Shown piece by piece: positions 21,884 through 32,884 of a DNA stretch of 64,000 nucleotides. The position numbers and the translations under genes are program-made. The notes under the pieces were generated by a model. It was not told the origin of the DNA and did no database searches. It saw only the letters and a program-made list of their open reading frames with translations. Numbering within the stretch: position 1 is the first letter of the stretch; every line of letters begins with the position of its first letter. Source of the stretch: Vespula vulgaris (Eukaryota > Arthropoda > Insecta > Hymenoptera > Vespidae); NCBI RefSeq assembly GCF_905475345.1, contig NC_066599.1, positions 1 to 64,000 on the forward strand, given 5' to 3'.

Positions 21884-23428
21884 ATGAGCCTAAACATAAC
21901 CAAGTTTTTTTCAAAGAAGAAAAGTTGCAATGTGGAAACAGTTGCGGAAATAGGCTTGCCTACGAACGTCTCCCATCAATTTCACGTTAGTAAAAATGCT
22001 GAAACTGGTCAGTTGGAGGGCCTACCGCTTCCTTGGATACGATTTCTCAACACGCAAATATCAAAGTCTGAACAAGACGAACATCCTGCGGCAGCACTTC
22101 AAGCGATCAAGTTTTACAATTACTCCATTAAGCGTAAACCGCAGGAGAAAGTGTTTAAAGCACTTGTCACCGAGAATCTTATAGAGGAAGAATCGGAAGA
22201 AATCGATAAGATCTTGAGTAAGAAATATCAGTCGGGGGACTCGGATAGTTCCAATTCTGCTAGCTCTACCGATAGTCAAGTACGACCTTTGCCTGAACTT
22301 CCACCTAAAGTCAATAAAGTGCCAAAGCCAGCATCAAAAAATATCATAGATAGGAACGATAGGATTGAAAAGACGTTGACAGAAATTCTTGAAGATCTTA
22401 AAGTTTACAATATCGAGGATGATAGTTTACTTCAAGAAGAAATAGAGAAAGAGGAGGAAGAACAAGATTATAAAATAAAAGCGGAAGAAAGTCCTGTGTT
22501 ACGTAGAAAAACGGATTATAATTGTGTGAAACTAAGTGACCAAGAGATATTCGACGAACTTAGATCTATTTGTCAAAGAGATAATCCTACTCTTAAATTT
22601 GACAGAAGTAAGGAAGTCGGTGCTGGTGCTTCCGGTACCGTATTTGTAGCAGTGGATCTTGAAAGTAATCAGAAAGTAGCCATAAAGGATATTGACTTAT
22701 CTAAGCAACCAAAAAAAGAACTGATATTAACCGAAATCAAAGTTCTTAAAGAATTTCAACATCCTAATTTAGTTAATTTCTTAGATGCATATCTTTTAGA
22801 TTATCATTTGTGGGTAGTCATGGAATTATTAGAAGGTGGACCTCTTACGGACGTTGTTACCGAGACTGTTATGAAGGAGGCACAAATAGCCGCCGTTTGT
22901 AGAGAGGTTTTGAAAGCAATAAGTTTTCTACATAAGAGGGGTATCATTCATCGAGATATAAAGTCAGATAATGTGCTTCTGGGCATGAATGGAGCTGTGA
23001 AAGTAACAGATTTTGGTTTTTGTGCCAATATTAATGGTGATGAAAAGAGACAAACTATGGTGGGTTCTCCTTATTGGATGGCACCAGAAGTAGTGACAAG
23101 AAAACAGTATGGAAAGAAAGTCGACATTTGGTCTCTTGGCATAATGGCTATAGAGATGATCGAAGGTGAGCCACCTTATATGAAAGAAACGGCACTAAGA
23201 GCATTATACTTAATTGCTGCTATTGGCAAACCTTCCATTCCAAGATGGGAATCGCTTAGTCCTACGTTTCAGAACTTTTTAGAAAGGTGCCTTGCTGTGG
23301 AAGTGGATGAAAGAGCAACCGCAGATGAGTTGCTTTCTCATCCATTCTTAGATAATTGTGCAGAATTAACTACATTAACGCCATTGATACAAGCTGCGCA
23401 AAGAATTCTCCATAAAGTGTATAATTGA
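21884..23428 (+). CDS. Pak3: Group-I p21-activated kinase (PAK, Pak3-like), single coding exon
   Basis: One uninterrupted frame of 514 residues. Residues 23-36 form a CRIB motif (IGLPTNVSHQFHV) that would bind GTP-loaded Cdc42/Rac. It is followed by the group-I autoinhibitory segment (ISKSEQDEHPAAALQAIKFY, about 60-80), an acidic and Ser-rich linker with a proline-rich PLPELPPKVNKVPKP piece, and a kinase domain from about 240 to 505. Visible kinase residues are the GAGASG loop (246-251), Lys268, HRDIKSDN with Asp358, DFG Asp376 and the activation-loop TMVGSPYWMAPE with Thr391. The N-terminus before the CRIB is only about 22 residues and lacks the Nck-binding PxxP region of classical Pak1 relatives, which fits the Pak3-like class; the exact orthology is from memory. 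The start is the first ATG after an in-frame leader and lies in a good A-rich context. It is convergent with PDHX. Confidence 0.92.
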   Translation: MSLNITKFFSKKKSCNVETVAEIGLPTNVSHQFHVSKNAETGQLEGLPLPWIRFLNTQISKSEQDEHPAAALQAIKFYNYSIKRKPQEKVFKALVTENLIEEESEEIDKILSKKYQSGDSDSSNSASSTDSQVRPLPELPPKVNKVPKPASKNIIDRNDRIEKTLTEILEDLKVYNIEDDSLLQEEIEKEEEEQDYKIKAEESPVLRRKTDYNCVKLSDQEIFDELRSICQRDNPTLKFDRSKEVGAGASGTVFVAVDLESNQKVAIKDIDLSKQPKKELILTEIKVLKEFQHPNLVNFLDAYLLDYHLWVVMELLEGGPLTDVVTETVMKEAQIAAVCREVLKAISFLHKRGIIHRDIKSDNVLLGMNGAVKVTDFGFCANINGDEKRQTMVGSPYWMAPEVVTRKQYGKKVDIWSLGIMAIEMIEGEPPYMKETALRALYLIAAIGKPSIPRWESLSPTFQNFLERCLAVEVDERATADELLSHPFLDNCAELTTLTPLIQAAQRILHKVYN

Positions 23429-23696
23429 ATAATTGTAACACAACTAATATTTTTATAATTTCGAGTTAAGCACAATGTTGCTTCTAATTATTTTAACAAA
23501 TGATTTTCATAGGCACTAGATATAACATTTTTTTTCTTAATGGGAACATTAAAAAATTATTAATGCAAAAATTGTTTACCATTACTATTGACAGTTTTAT
23601 ATATATATATATATATGTCATTTATATATATATATATCGTTTTAAATCTGGCTTAATAGAAAAAATGATAATACGAAAAACAGTATTATGGATGTC

Positions 23697-23702
23697 AATA
23701 AA
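23697..23702 (+). terminator. Candidate polyadenylation signal AATAAA of PAK
   Basis: The hexamer lies about 270 bases after the PAK stop codon, beyond a TA microsatellite (about 23599-23637). It is the first good AATAAA on the plus strand in the 3' flank. Use of this signal is inferred. Confidence 0.45.
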
Positions 23703-26553
23703 ATCCAGCATTTGGGTTTAAGAGTGATGAATTGTGGAATGCAATAGGAATACATGAATTTTAATAACAAATATTTTATACTTCATAATGTTTATAATGT
23801 ATTATTGTCTTTTCTTTTGAAAAATGTTATTTACAAACATGAGACTATGAAGTTTCTTTTATGTGCAATATACACATGTGCATATACATATATGGTGTGG
23901 CGACATAGCATTTTATCAATTATAATGTATTCTTTAATTTAGATATAAATATATTACATACATAATCTGCCATTTAAAGAAAAGAGAGAAAAAAGGAAAG
24001 AAAAAATAAAAAATAAATAAATAAATAAAAAAAAGAAGATAAAAATATAAATAAAAAAAAAAAAAAAGAAAAAAAAAAAACACTTAAAATTGTGCTTATG
24101 TGTATATTAATATAATGTCATTTCGAATATTGATTATATTTAACACTACATTTTATATATTCAAATATATTTGAATTTATATTTTATGTTATAAACCGTT
24201 ATTTTTTAATATATCAAAGGCACAGATAACATATATTATTTCATATCATAAAGAATTATTGTACTTATGTTAAGAATACTTCCACAATAGTGAAACGTGC
24301 ACATATAAAGATGAGTGTTAATTTTTTTTTTGTTAATATTTGCTTTGCACATTTTTCAATTACAAGATACAAAGTGCAATTATTTTTATCCTCTAGCGTA
24401 TAACGTTTGAAGATACAGGAGGAGCATTTCAATTAAAAGGAGATACATTACATTCTGTGAATAATTGAAATGCAGTTTAACATTGCAATTATATGGATGT
24501 ATTATTAACTGAGTATTAAATAGTACAATTAAATAGTACTGCTTAATATGGGTGTACTTTTGAAAAGTTATACACAAGCATATATTACTAGTTTTATAGA
24601 ATTTTTTCATACTCGATAATACGCTCGTTTTTTGGAAAAATATTTTTATCCACGGCGAGTATAATATCGCTCAACCAAATATATCCTATTCTTATAAGTT
24701 TTATAATATAATTGTGTACATATAAGTAACGCGTATCGATAATATTTATAAGGATATATCAATTTTATAATAAAATTATACTAATGATCGGTCTAATCAA
24801 TATCTAATGATCAGAGATAGAAATTTAAGTATTAAACTTCAATAAAAATCACGACTGTGATAAATAAATTGTTGAATTTATTTCCATGCTATTATTCATT
24901 GATCTTTCTCTCTGTAGAGAAGGAGGAATTTATATTCTAACATAATTATATTAATACTGCCGGATATGAAGGACCAAATGGTTTACCTACAACCATTCCC
25001 TGGTTGTTTATCTTTCGTATTTTATATTTAGAATTATTTGTACTTTAGAAAGTTTAAGAAAATTGCAAACTTTTGAGTTTATGCCTTAAACGAATGAATA
25101 GATGTGTCATTACAGAATTTTATTAATGTTTATGCATTTTAATCAAATAAATATCATAAGATTGTCCATTTTTCATTGAAACTATAATTATAGAATTTTT
25201 CAGTAATCATGCTTTATCCTATCCTCCATTTCCTTCCGGTGTTAATTGTTAAAAATTGTTTGAGGTCGTTCTATACCTTTCGTTCGTAGCATGTGTAATT
25301 TCAGTGATAGTTGTGGACAAAATCTGAATTACAAGTGCAATAAGGAAACATTGTTCCCATTGTGCGTCTATTGCATCGATGCATATATATTGTATAAACT
25401 TGTATAGGTGATATCGATCACGTGCGTAAACTAATAATCGAATTAATGTGACAGATATTTTTGTATATAGTTTACTATAAAAATAGTAATACATCTAAGA
25501 AAAGAAATATTAAACAATAAATATTTTATTTACAATATAAGACAATGGTTTCGTGTTAACATTATGCCAATGATATTTGTTAAATATAAATTATAATTTA
25601 AGTCCACGCATATGCATAAATTTTACATACTTCTCCTTGTTTTATAACGAGAAGGGTAAAACACTTGTAATACCGTTAAAACCTATTTATATGGTATTCT
25701 TATTGCATGTTAACACCATTATCTATACTTTAATTATTTCAAACATACAACGGTATTACATATATTTCTTATCAACGGGGTGTGATATTGCGCGCGTGCT
25801 TTTTTGTGATGTATGCATGTACCAATGTGTACGTACTCTATGTTACGTATGTATACGTGCTATGTACGTATGTACGTATGTACGCACACACATACACACA
25901 GAGAGCATAAAAAGCAATTTATTATATGAAACACAATTACTAATATACAAAGCTGCATATAGTAAACCCATTAAATATCATTATGTTTGTCAGTTTTCTC
26001 ATTTTGAGCAGATTTAGAAAAGAAACAATGAAATTATAAATGCCGAGTTACAATGATTACCGCGCACACATCGCAATTTTTTAAATATATAAAATTTAAT
26101 GTCAATCTCTTGAAATCTCGTGTTTTTTGATCTTCTATATGAAGTTACCTACAATTATTGTAACTAAAAGTTTTCATTTAATGTATCATTGTACTTTACT
26201 TGGCAGTAAATACGACTATCATTAAACTTCTTCTTTGATGATTATATCACAAGGTTTAAAACCTTTTGGTGACTAGCAGGTGATAAGATCGAAACGGTAG
26301 ACTATGTAAAATTATATTTTCTCGAATATAGCTCAGATATGACACCACGGCATCAACTTATATCAACGATCACTTATTCATACTCGAATTTTACTGAAAG
26401 TTACTACAAATTTATGCAACACGTTTGTAAATCTTATCATCGTCCTCCTTTCCTTACTATATGTACATTGCTAAGAAAAAGAAAAAAAATTATATGTAAA
26501 CGTTTGATGGTATATATCAAGTGATAATTAAATGAAGATAACTATTACCGTGT
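23703..26553. other. Convergent intergenic region, PAK to PDHX
   Basis: The stretch is very AT-rich, with A-rich simple sequence at 23980-24080, AT-rich low complexity throughout and a TACG/CACA-rich patch at 25840-25900. Short frames on both strands (up to 146 codons at 25577-26017) have no recognisable domain and biased low-complexity composition. The 3' UTR of PDHX lies in the right part; a minus-strand AATAAA is present at about 25918-25923. No gene or RNA was recognised. Confidence 0.5.
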
Positions 26554-29421
26554 TCAATCGTTCATATGTCTTAATGCTTGGATTTTTCCAATAGCAAGAA
26601 AAGCTGGATCCTCTAACATAGCTCTCAGTACTGCTAAAAAGTCAGCTGCATCATCCTCAGCAATGGCACGTCTATCATATGATAATGTTGTCATCATCTT
26701 GGTGATAGCTTCCAAAGAATCACCTAAAAGAACATATAACGTTATCATTATCGTTACGTGTCGTTAACTTAATTTTCTTTTTTGTCCTTTTATAAAGTTA
26801 CTCAGTTCCGGGCGTCCTGTTCCAACAGCAAGGATTGCAGTTTGCGGAGGATTTATAATGGCGGAAAATTCTTTAATACCAAACATTCCCAAATTGGATA
26901 TTCTAGAAAGAGCAAATTTCCAAATAAATTTAGGATATCCTTTATATTAGGATATCTTTCGTTATAAATTCATCTTTTCTTTATTCTTACGTAAAGGATC
27001 CTCCTTGAAATTCATGTGGCTTTAAAGTTCCAGCTTTTGCCTTTCCAGCTAATTCTTTGATGATCGTAGAAATGTTTACTAAACTTTTAGACGGCGCATC
27101 AAATACGATCGGCGTAATAAGACCCGTAGGAGACGCAACTGCTATAGAAATATCTACGTTTGGAGAACGCACAATCTAAAAGCACATTGTGCATTTTTAT
27201 AAATGTTTATTATTATCTTCAACTGTGCAGGATTGTTGAGTGTACGCTTACTTTATCGTTCGTATATAAGGTGTTGATTCCGGGACATTCGACAAGCGCA
27301 TGAGCTACAGCTTTCGTGATAAAGTCATTGACCGATACATTTATACCATCCTGCTTTAATTGATTTCGGATCTCGAGCAGTTTGTTAATCTTGATGTCAA
27401 TGGTCGAGTAAGAGTGAGGTATATTCGACTGTAAAGAGTAAAAAACTTATTTTTTAGCACATGAAAGATTGATTTGATGCAAAAAAACAAGATGTATATA
27501 AAATATGCTCGAGCGAAAAATACTTTAGACTCTCCAAGACGTTTCGCGATAACACTTCGAATATTCGATACGGGTATATCTTCGTAAGCTGATGGACGAC
27601 CCGGTACCGTAGGAGGTGACTTTTTAACTTCTTCGACCTTTGGTGGGGCAGCTACGAGGTATAAATAAAAAGTAGAAATGGTAAATACATTTCGCTTCCT
27701 TAAAGAAGGATGACAAGTGCAGTTTAAAAAAATATTCACCAGCTTTAAGTTGAACCTTTTTTATATTATTTGCTTGTATGTATGTTAGCACGTCACTTTT
27801 AAGAATTCGATTAGGACGACCAGTGCCCTTGATAGAATTAGGATCTAAACCATATTCCTCTAGCAACAGCTTGACTGCTAATCCGTATACCCTATATACA
27901 AATAATGAACATACGTACGTGTATAGATACGTATCAAACCAAAGTAATATGTATTTTCTACACTTGAAAATATATTAAATCATAATACACACTGTCCCTT
28001 TTCGTCGGGCTTTGCAACTGCAGGGGCAACGCTTGGAGTAACCTTAAGCACTTGTGGAATGACAGCTTGTTTCCAATCCATTCCCTTCTCGACTGTAACA
28101 GCAATTAATTGACCCACGTCCACTTGACTACCTTCGGGTGCCTATTATAAAAAATTAAGTACGTAAACGGAGAAAAGACGTTACGCTATAAATAAGAACA
28201 GCACTTTCTTTTCTAGGTTTACTTACCAAAATCTTTGCGAGTACAACCTCATCTTCCATTTCAAAAGTCATTACCGCTTTGTCAGTTTGTATCTCGGCTA
28301 TCGCATCTCCCGGTTGTATTTCATCGCCTTCCTTCTTTAACCACTTTACAATTGTACCTGTTGACATGGTTGGAGAAAGCGCAGGCATGGGAACATTTTG
28401 CCTGAAAGAGAAATACTTTGCAATACGTTTTGTGGCTCTTCAAAAATCGTACCTTTCCTCTTTTCTTCTTTCACGAATATACCTTCATTACATCTATTTG
28501 AAATTATATTTTATCTTGGTTTTTACTTACTGTCCTGGTGGGGGTGGCGCAGTCGGTTGACTTAACGATGGAGCAGGAGCGGAAGGTGTCGGAGCGGTGG
28601 GTTTGGCAGGAGCCGCAGGAGCCGCAGGAGCATCAGGCATTTCTACAGATTTCCAATCCTCGCCTTCTTCTACGGTAAGAGCGATCAATGTTCCTATTTT
28701 AATATCTTTGGTTCCTTCGGGCACCTGATGACAAAGAATGTATGAAAAAAAATTTCTTTAAAAGATCTACGTAGAATATAGATATCGAAAGATAAATCAA
28801 GTGTTCTTACAAGAATTTTTGCAAGGATTAATTCGTCTTCTACCTCCATAGCCATCACCGCTTTATCGGTTTGAATATCGGCAATTGCATCTCCAGGACT
28901 AATTTTGTCACCTTCCTTCTTCAACCATTTAACGATTGTGCCAGTTTCCATGGTTGGCGATAACGACGGCATCAATAATTCCTTGCCCTTTGCTACAAGT
29001 ATAAGAACAGTTAAATTAAATAATTAAAAATAAACTTTTAAATATATTCTTGACAGTTCTGATTGGATTGCATAATCATAACTATGTAATGGTAATATCA
29101 CTCTTGGGGGTATAAAAATGTATTTAGCCAAATTTTTAAAGAAAAACATGTGCATCTAACAGACTCGAATTCTCGTCCAACGCGCACAATGTTTTCCTTG
29201 ATAAGAATTAATTTACTAAAAATTTGCTTGATAATCTTAACCTCGTGGTAATACTTCATATAAATACGATATTTCTCTATAAATTGCATACCATCCAATA
29301 TCCAGTTTGTATGGAAACACAATCGTTGATACTTTAAGGGTACTAAAATTCGCGATTTCACTCGATTATTATATTTAAATGCAAATAGTCCAAGTCTCGA
29401 TCTCGCCATCATGTGCGCCAT
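26554..29421 (-). CDS. Pdhx: Pyruvate dehydrogenase complex E2/E3BP-family subunit, PDHX-like, with two lipoyl domains
   Basis: Eleven exons: 29421-29292, 28992-28811, 28724-28531, 28401-28227, 28141-27993, 27891-27740, 27651-27524, 27428-27252, 27175-26991, 26902-26802 and 26723-26554. They join in frame to 580 residues. Residues 1-44 look like a mitochondrial presequence (Arg/Lys-rich, no acidic residue until the end). Lipoyl domain 1 (51-130) has lipoyl-Lys87 in QTDKAV and lipoyl domain 2 (174-250) has Lys210. Both start MPxLSPTM and are joined by an Ala/Pro hinge. The peripheral-subunit-binding domain is about 278-317 (VYGLAVKLLLEEYGLDP). A catalytic-type core follows from about 350. The active-site motif of acetyltransferases, DHRxxDG, reads D541-R-R-A-I-A-E here, so the His and the following Asp are absent. 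Lack of this His is the hallmark of the E3-binding protein, hence PDHX; the two lipoyl domains are more usual for human DLAT. It would sit in the mitochondrial matrix in the pyruvate dehydrogenase complex. Confidence 0.85.
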
Positions 29422-30228
29422 TTTTGTTATCAGGCAGTGGCGAGTCGAAGTAACTTGAAGTGAGCGAGATCAGAATTTATTCTCTATAATATGATATGAC
29501 GCGTTTAACCTCTAGCTTGTTCTCTTCGAGGTCATGTACATTATGCAATTTAAATTTGATCAAGAACCTTTATTCTAATCCATGAGTGTCCAACCATTTT
29601 GTTTGTCTCGTCCACATTGAGCGAAGAGGAATTCTCTTGGAATAGAAAAATGAAATGTTTGTAGTAAGTAAATGTATACGAGTAATGAAATTTTTTCATT
29701 CCTTATTTATTTATTTATTTTTTGTTCTTTTTTTTTCTCTTTAATCGCACTCTATCTTCGCGAGAACATATTCGGCATGATTTCGTATATTCTATGAAAC
29801 GTCGTCCGTCGTAGTTCCGTACGTCGCTTCGATCGTGCCAGTCGCGCAACTGCGACGTCGGTGCCTTTTATCCACGAAAGAATTATGTTTTTGGGCGATC
29901 GTCGCGCAAAAGAAGCTACCGCGAGAAAAGCTCAAGACGTTCGTATAGGGCATGACACTTGTTTTCTTGAGCCGCGGTTCGAACGTTCCCGTTCTAATCG
30001 TTTAAATGGACTTTTCGTAACGTACGATCGTGTCATTGTCAGTACCATAGTTATAAGCGCTAACGAATTGTTCCATAAAATGTATCAATGCTATTTCTAC
30101 GAGGAGATAGGAATACGCGTAAAAAATTTATTATTCGATAGGTATTTCTTTCTTTCCCCCCTTCTCCCACCCCCTTTATACAAAAGAGTTTAATTTCTTA
30201 TGTTCATACTAAAATATCATCGATTTAT
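29422..30228. promoter_or_regulatory. PDHX upstream region / Cht5 downstream region
   Basis: The sequence directly before the PDHX ATG reads AAAAATGGCGC, a YY1-like word overlapping the start codon. The rest is AT-rich, with a T-rich run at 29700-29745. The plus-strand frame 29861-30193 (110 codons) has no domain or homology that I can see and is left out as a gene. Confidence 0.4.
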
Positions 30229-30229
30229 T
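30224..30229 (-). terminator. Candidate polyadenylation signal overlapping the Cht5 stop codon
   Basis: On the minus strand the end of the gene reads CAA TAA ATAAATCG, so AATAAA overlaps the TAA stop. If used, the 3' UTR would be only about 20-30 bases. Another signal further downstream cannot be excluded. Confidence 0.35.
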
Positions 30230-32876
30230 TATTGACTTCTGCACTCTTCGCGGTCGGCGTTTTGAGGCCAGACACAAACATGCATGCTAGTGTGGAAGAC
30301 CAAACCATGTTGACATTGGAGCCTTTGCGGACTTCCGAAGACACATCGATAGTACTGGAAAAAGATATAAAGTATACGATAGATAGGAAAAATAGTACTA
30401 GGAACTATAGTAATTTTGGAAGTAATCAATGAATGTAATGAAGGATCTAGGCAAGAGTAGTGGACGCGAAGAAAAAGAGGAAAGTGGGCGGTAGTGGGCA
30501 GTCGAAATAGAGATAGAGTCAGATAGGAAGATCGTCTGCATTTCTTTCTTCCCCCCCCCCCCCCCCCCCTTTAAAAATTCATAACGTTCGCATTCAGTGC
30601 GAAAAAGGATTTTGGACGTCATTAATTCATCTTTTTTAATGACGCTAACGTTTGAATCATTGCAAAAAATAAACTATACGTACCATAGCGCAATTCTTCG
30701 AGGGAATGTATTCTTCGCCTTTGCAAACAACGTTATCATCGACCGGTGGTTTAGAAGAGGAGCCTGGATTTACTGGCACAGTTGGGCGAGTCGTTTCCTC
30801 AGTGTCCCTCGTGGATATAGATCCTACCGTGGAAGATGTCGTACTTGGTGGTCTTGCCCAATCAGGCTAAGCGCAAAATAAAACACGATATCATTACATC
30901 TAATTTTCTACGTTTTTAAATCCATATTCGCTTACGGTAGGCGTAGAGTGATGTTCTTTCTTAGGGACTTTGTATCCCTTCATGCCATCGTAAATTACTT
31001 TCATGAGAGGATTCTTTTCTCCGCAGAGACCGGCGAAGTCGTCCATATCTATTGCCCAAACCATAGCACCGGCATACCTTTTTTCCCTAATAAAGTCCAT
31101 CTTTATCTTAATACTGTCAGCATCCTCATAACCAACCCACTGTGTTTCTACGCAAAGAAAAAGTTTGTAATCGTCCGTCTTGCACGAAACTTGCTTGTCT
31201 CTTCACGGATTTGTATCTTTCTTGCAAAAGTATATTTACCCTTGTAAGCATAAGGTACCTTCCCAATGGAGTCGTATTTCTTTGTCCATCCTGATTTAGG
31301 ATTATTCACTTCCGTACAGATCTAAACAATACGGAAGTCGCGATACGTTCGCGATACGATAAAAATGTCTTATTATGCGGGTCTCTTATACGAAAGAAAC
31401 AAAGGTTGTTGGAATATTGATACGTAAATGCGTTGCTTATGTAATATTGTGAAAAATTACCTCGTAGTATGCCAAAAATCCCTTAGCCTGTGTATACGGG
31501 CCAGGATCACCACCACCCGCTTCCTTGTTTATGTAGGTTCCTGGATTGTAATTTGTGTTACCACGCGCAAGCGTGAACGTACGACCGTACAAAGGCACAC
31601 CGACGACCAATTTTTTGGCTGGACACCCTTTGTCTTCCCAAAGCAGAAGCCCATCGTGCTGTATACATATAAAGGGTGGTGACCGCGATAGAACAATCGT
31701 CTTTCTTTCATGCGCCCTACGTATGAAAAATCGTCGTACATACGAAACGTATCAACGCGGTATACCTACCACATTGAGTTTTTCATAAGCGTAACTGTCG
31801 TGGGGTCTCTTGTAAAGAGGACTATGGACATCGGCAAATCCAGCCCAATTTCCACGAAGATCATAAGACATAATGTGAATCGCGTCGAGGTTCCTGAGTA
31901 CGAGGATAACGATGTAGATGGATTTATTGGCGAGGGAACTAAAGCGAGGCAGAATCACTCACTGGCAGAATTCTGGAACGTGATAACCTTCGTCGAGACG
32001 GAACTTGGCCATAGGTACGGCCATTGTGATCTCCCAGCCTTTTCCTTCTTTATCGAAAGCACGTTTAAGTTCTTCAACGAAGTAGAAGAAATTGTCCTTA
32101 TCGGAGAATTTGCCACCTCTGTCCGTGGCACTAGGGTACTCCCAGTCGAGATCGAAACCGTCGAACTCGTATTTGTACATGAATTCTGCAATAGGAACGA
32201 ATAATTTCAAAAGAAGATCATAAAGGGAACTATACGGTGTAGTAACGTTCGTACAGCATGCCAAATTTCTCGAAGCTCTTGCCCGAGCTAGAAAGCATGA
32301 TCACGAATTAAAAGAGAATCGATTAATTTAAGAAGGAACTTGCCAACGACGCTCTTGATGAAAGTATCTCTGCGTTGTTTCACCGTAACGAGGTTGCTAT
32401 ACTTCTTGCCACCTTCGCCCCAACCGCCAACCGCGACTTCAGTTTTCAGATGAGGATACTTCTGTCTGAGTTGGGTGAAATTCTTAAAGCCGCCCTTCCG
32501 AACGTCGAGTTCCTCGTCCAAGACGAGTACCTCCCAGGTGACATTGCTCACACCGATGAAGGAATAGATCACGTGTGTACATAATTCCCCTGGGATATCG
32601 CCGATGCCGTAACTTCCAACGCCAGGTCGATATATCGCCCAGTTGCTGAAGTAACAAACAACTCTGGCGTCCCTATCTGATTCAAAGAAATATCAAGATT
32701 TGTATAGATTGATACATATCGAACGGGAGATCTCGATTTCTTCGATATTAAGCATTACATTTTAATCTTATCTAGAATGCGACATATAAAAATGAATACT
32801 TACCCGCCGATGCGTAGACCAAACAGACTAAGAAAATGGAAAGGGAAAATAAGAGTTTCATCGTCGAGAACGTCAT
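30229..32876 (-). CDS. Cht5: Chitinase 5 (GH18 plus CBM14)
   Basis: Nine coding exons: 32876-32804, 32676-32344, 32185-31963, 31893-31770, 31658-31461, 31321-31240, 31147-30936, 30866-30684 and 30354-30229. They total 1,554 bp and 517 residues, in frame. Residues 1-24 form a signal peptide (KLLFSLSIFLVCLVYASA). The GH18 domain starts at about 28 (VVCYFSNWA); its catalytic segment is FDGFDLDWEYP (143-153) with acid/base Glu151, and later family motifs are MSYDLRG, YINKEAGGGDPGPY and AMVWAIDMDD. A Ser/Thr/Pro-rich linker starting PDWARPPSTTSS (416-) follows. The C-terminus is one CBM14 chitin-binding domain with six Cys (463, 474, 480, 490, 503, 514). This layout and the linker motif are those of group-I insect chitinase, Cht5, a secreted endochitinase that digests old cuticle at moulting and is usually ecdysteroid-regulated. 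The intron 32343-32186 has a GC donor. Confidence 0.94.
30549..30570. repeat. C homopolymer in the last Cht5 intron
   Basis: About 20 consecutive C on the plus strand (G on the coding strand) lie between exons 30866-30684 and 30354-30229. The exact length in an assembly may be unreliable. Confidence 0.85.
32186..32343 (-). other. Non-canonical GC-AG intron of Cht5
   Basis: The exon ends GTCGTTG and the intron starts GCAAGT and ends TTGCAG. Only this boundary keeps phase 1 and yields KSVVEFMYKYEFDGFD, which matches the family spacing between the SVV helix and FDGFD. No nearby GT donor gives the needed phase. Confidence 0.75.
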
Positions 32877-32884
32877 TTTCGAAG

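Noticed and set aside
25577..26017. 146-codon plus frame in the PAK-PDHX interval
   Set aside because: Low-complexity, Tyr/Cys/Ile-biased product from AT-rich and CA-rich sequence; no motif.
27989..27993. Alternative PDHX donor two bases downstream
   Set aside because: It breaks the frame into the next exon; the donor at 27993 gives GQVYGLAVK, the expected binding-domain start.
29861..30193. 110-codon plus frame
   Set aside because: No recognisable domain, no codon bias like the neighbouring genes.
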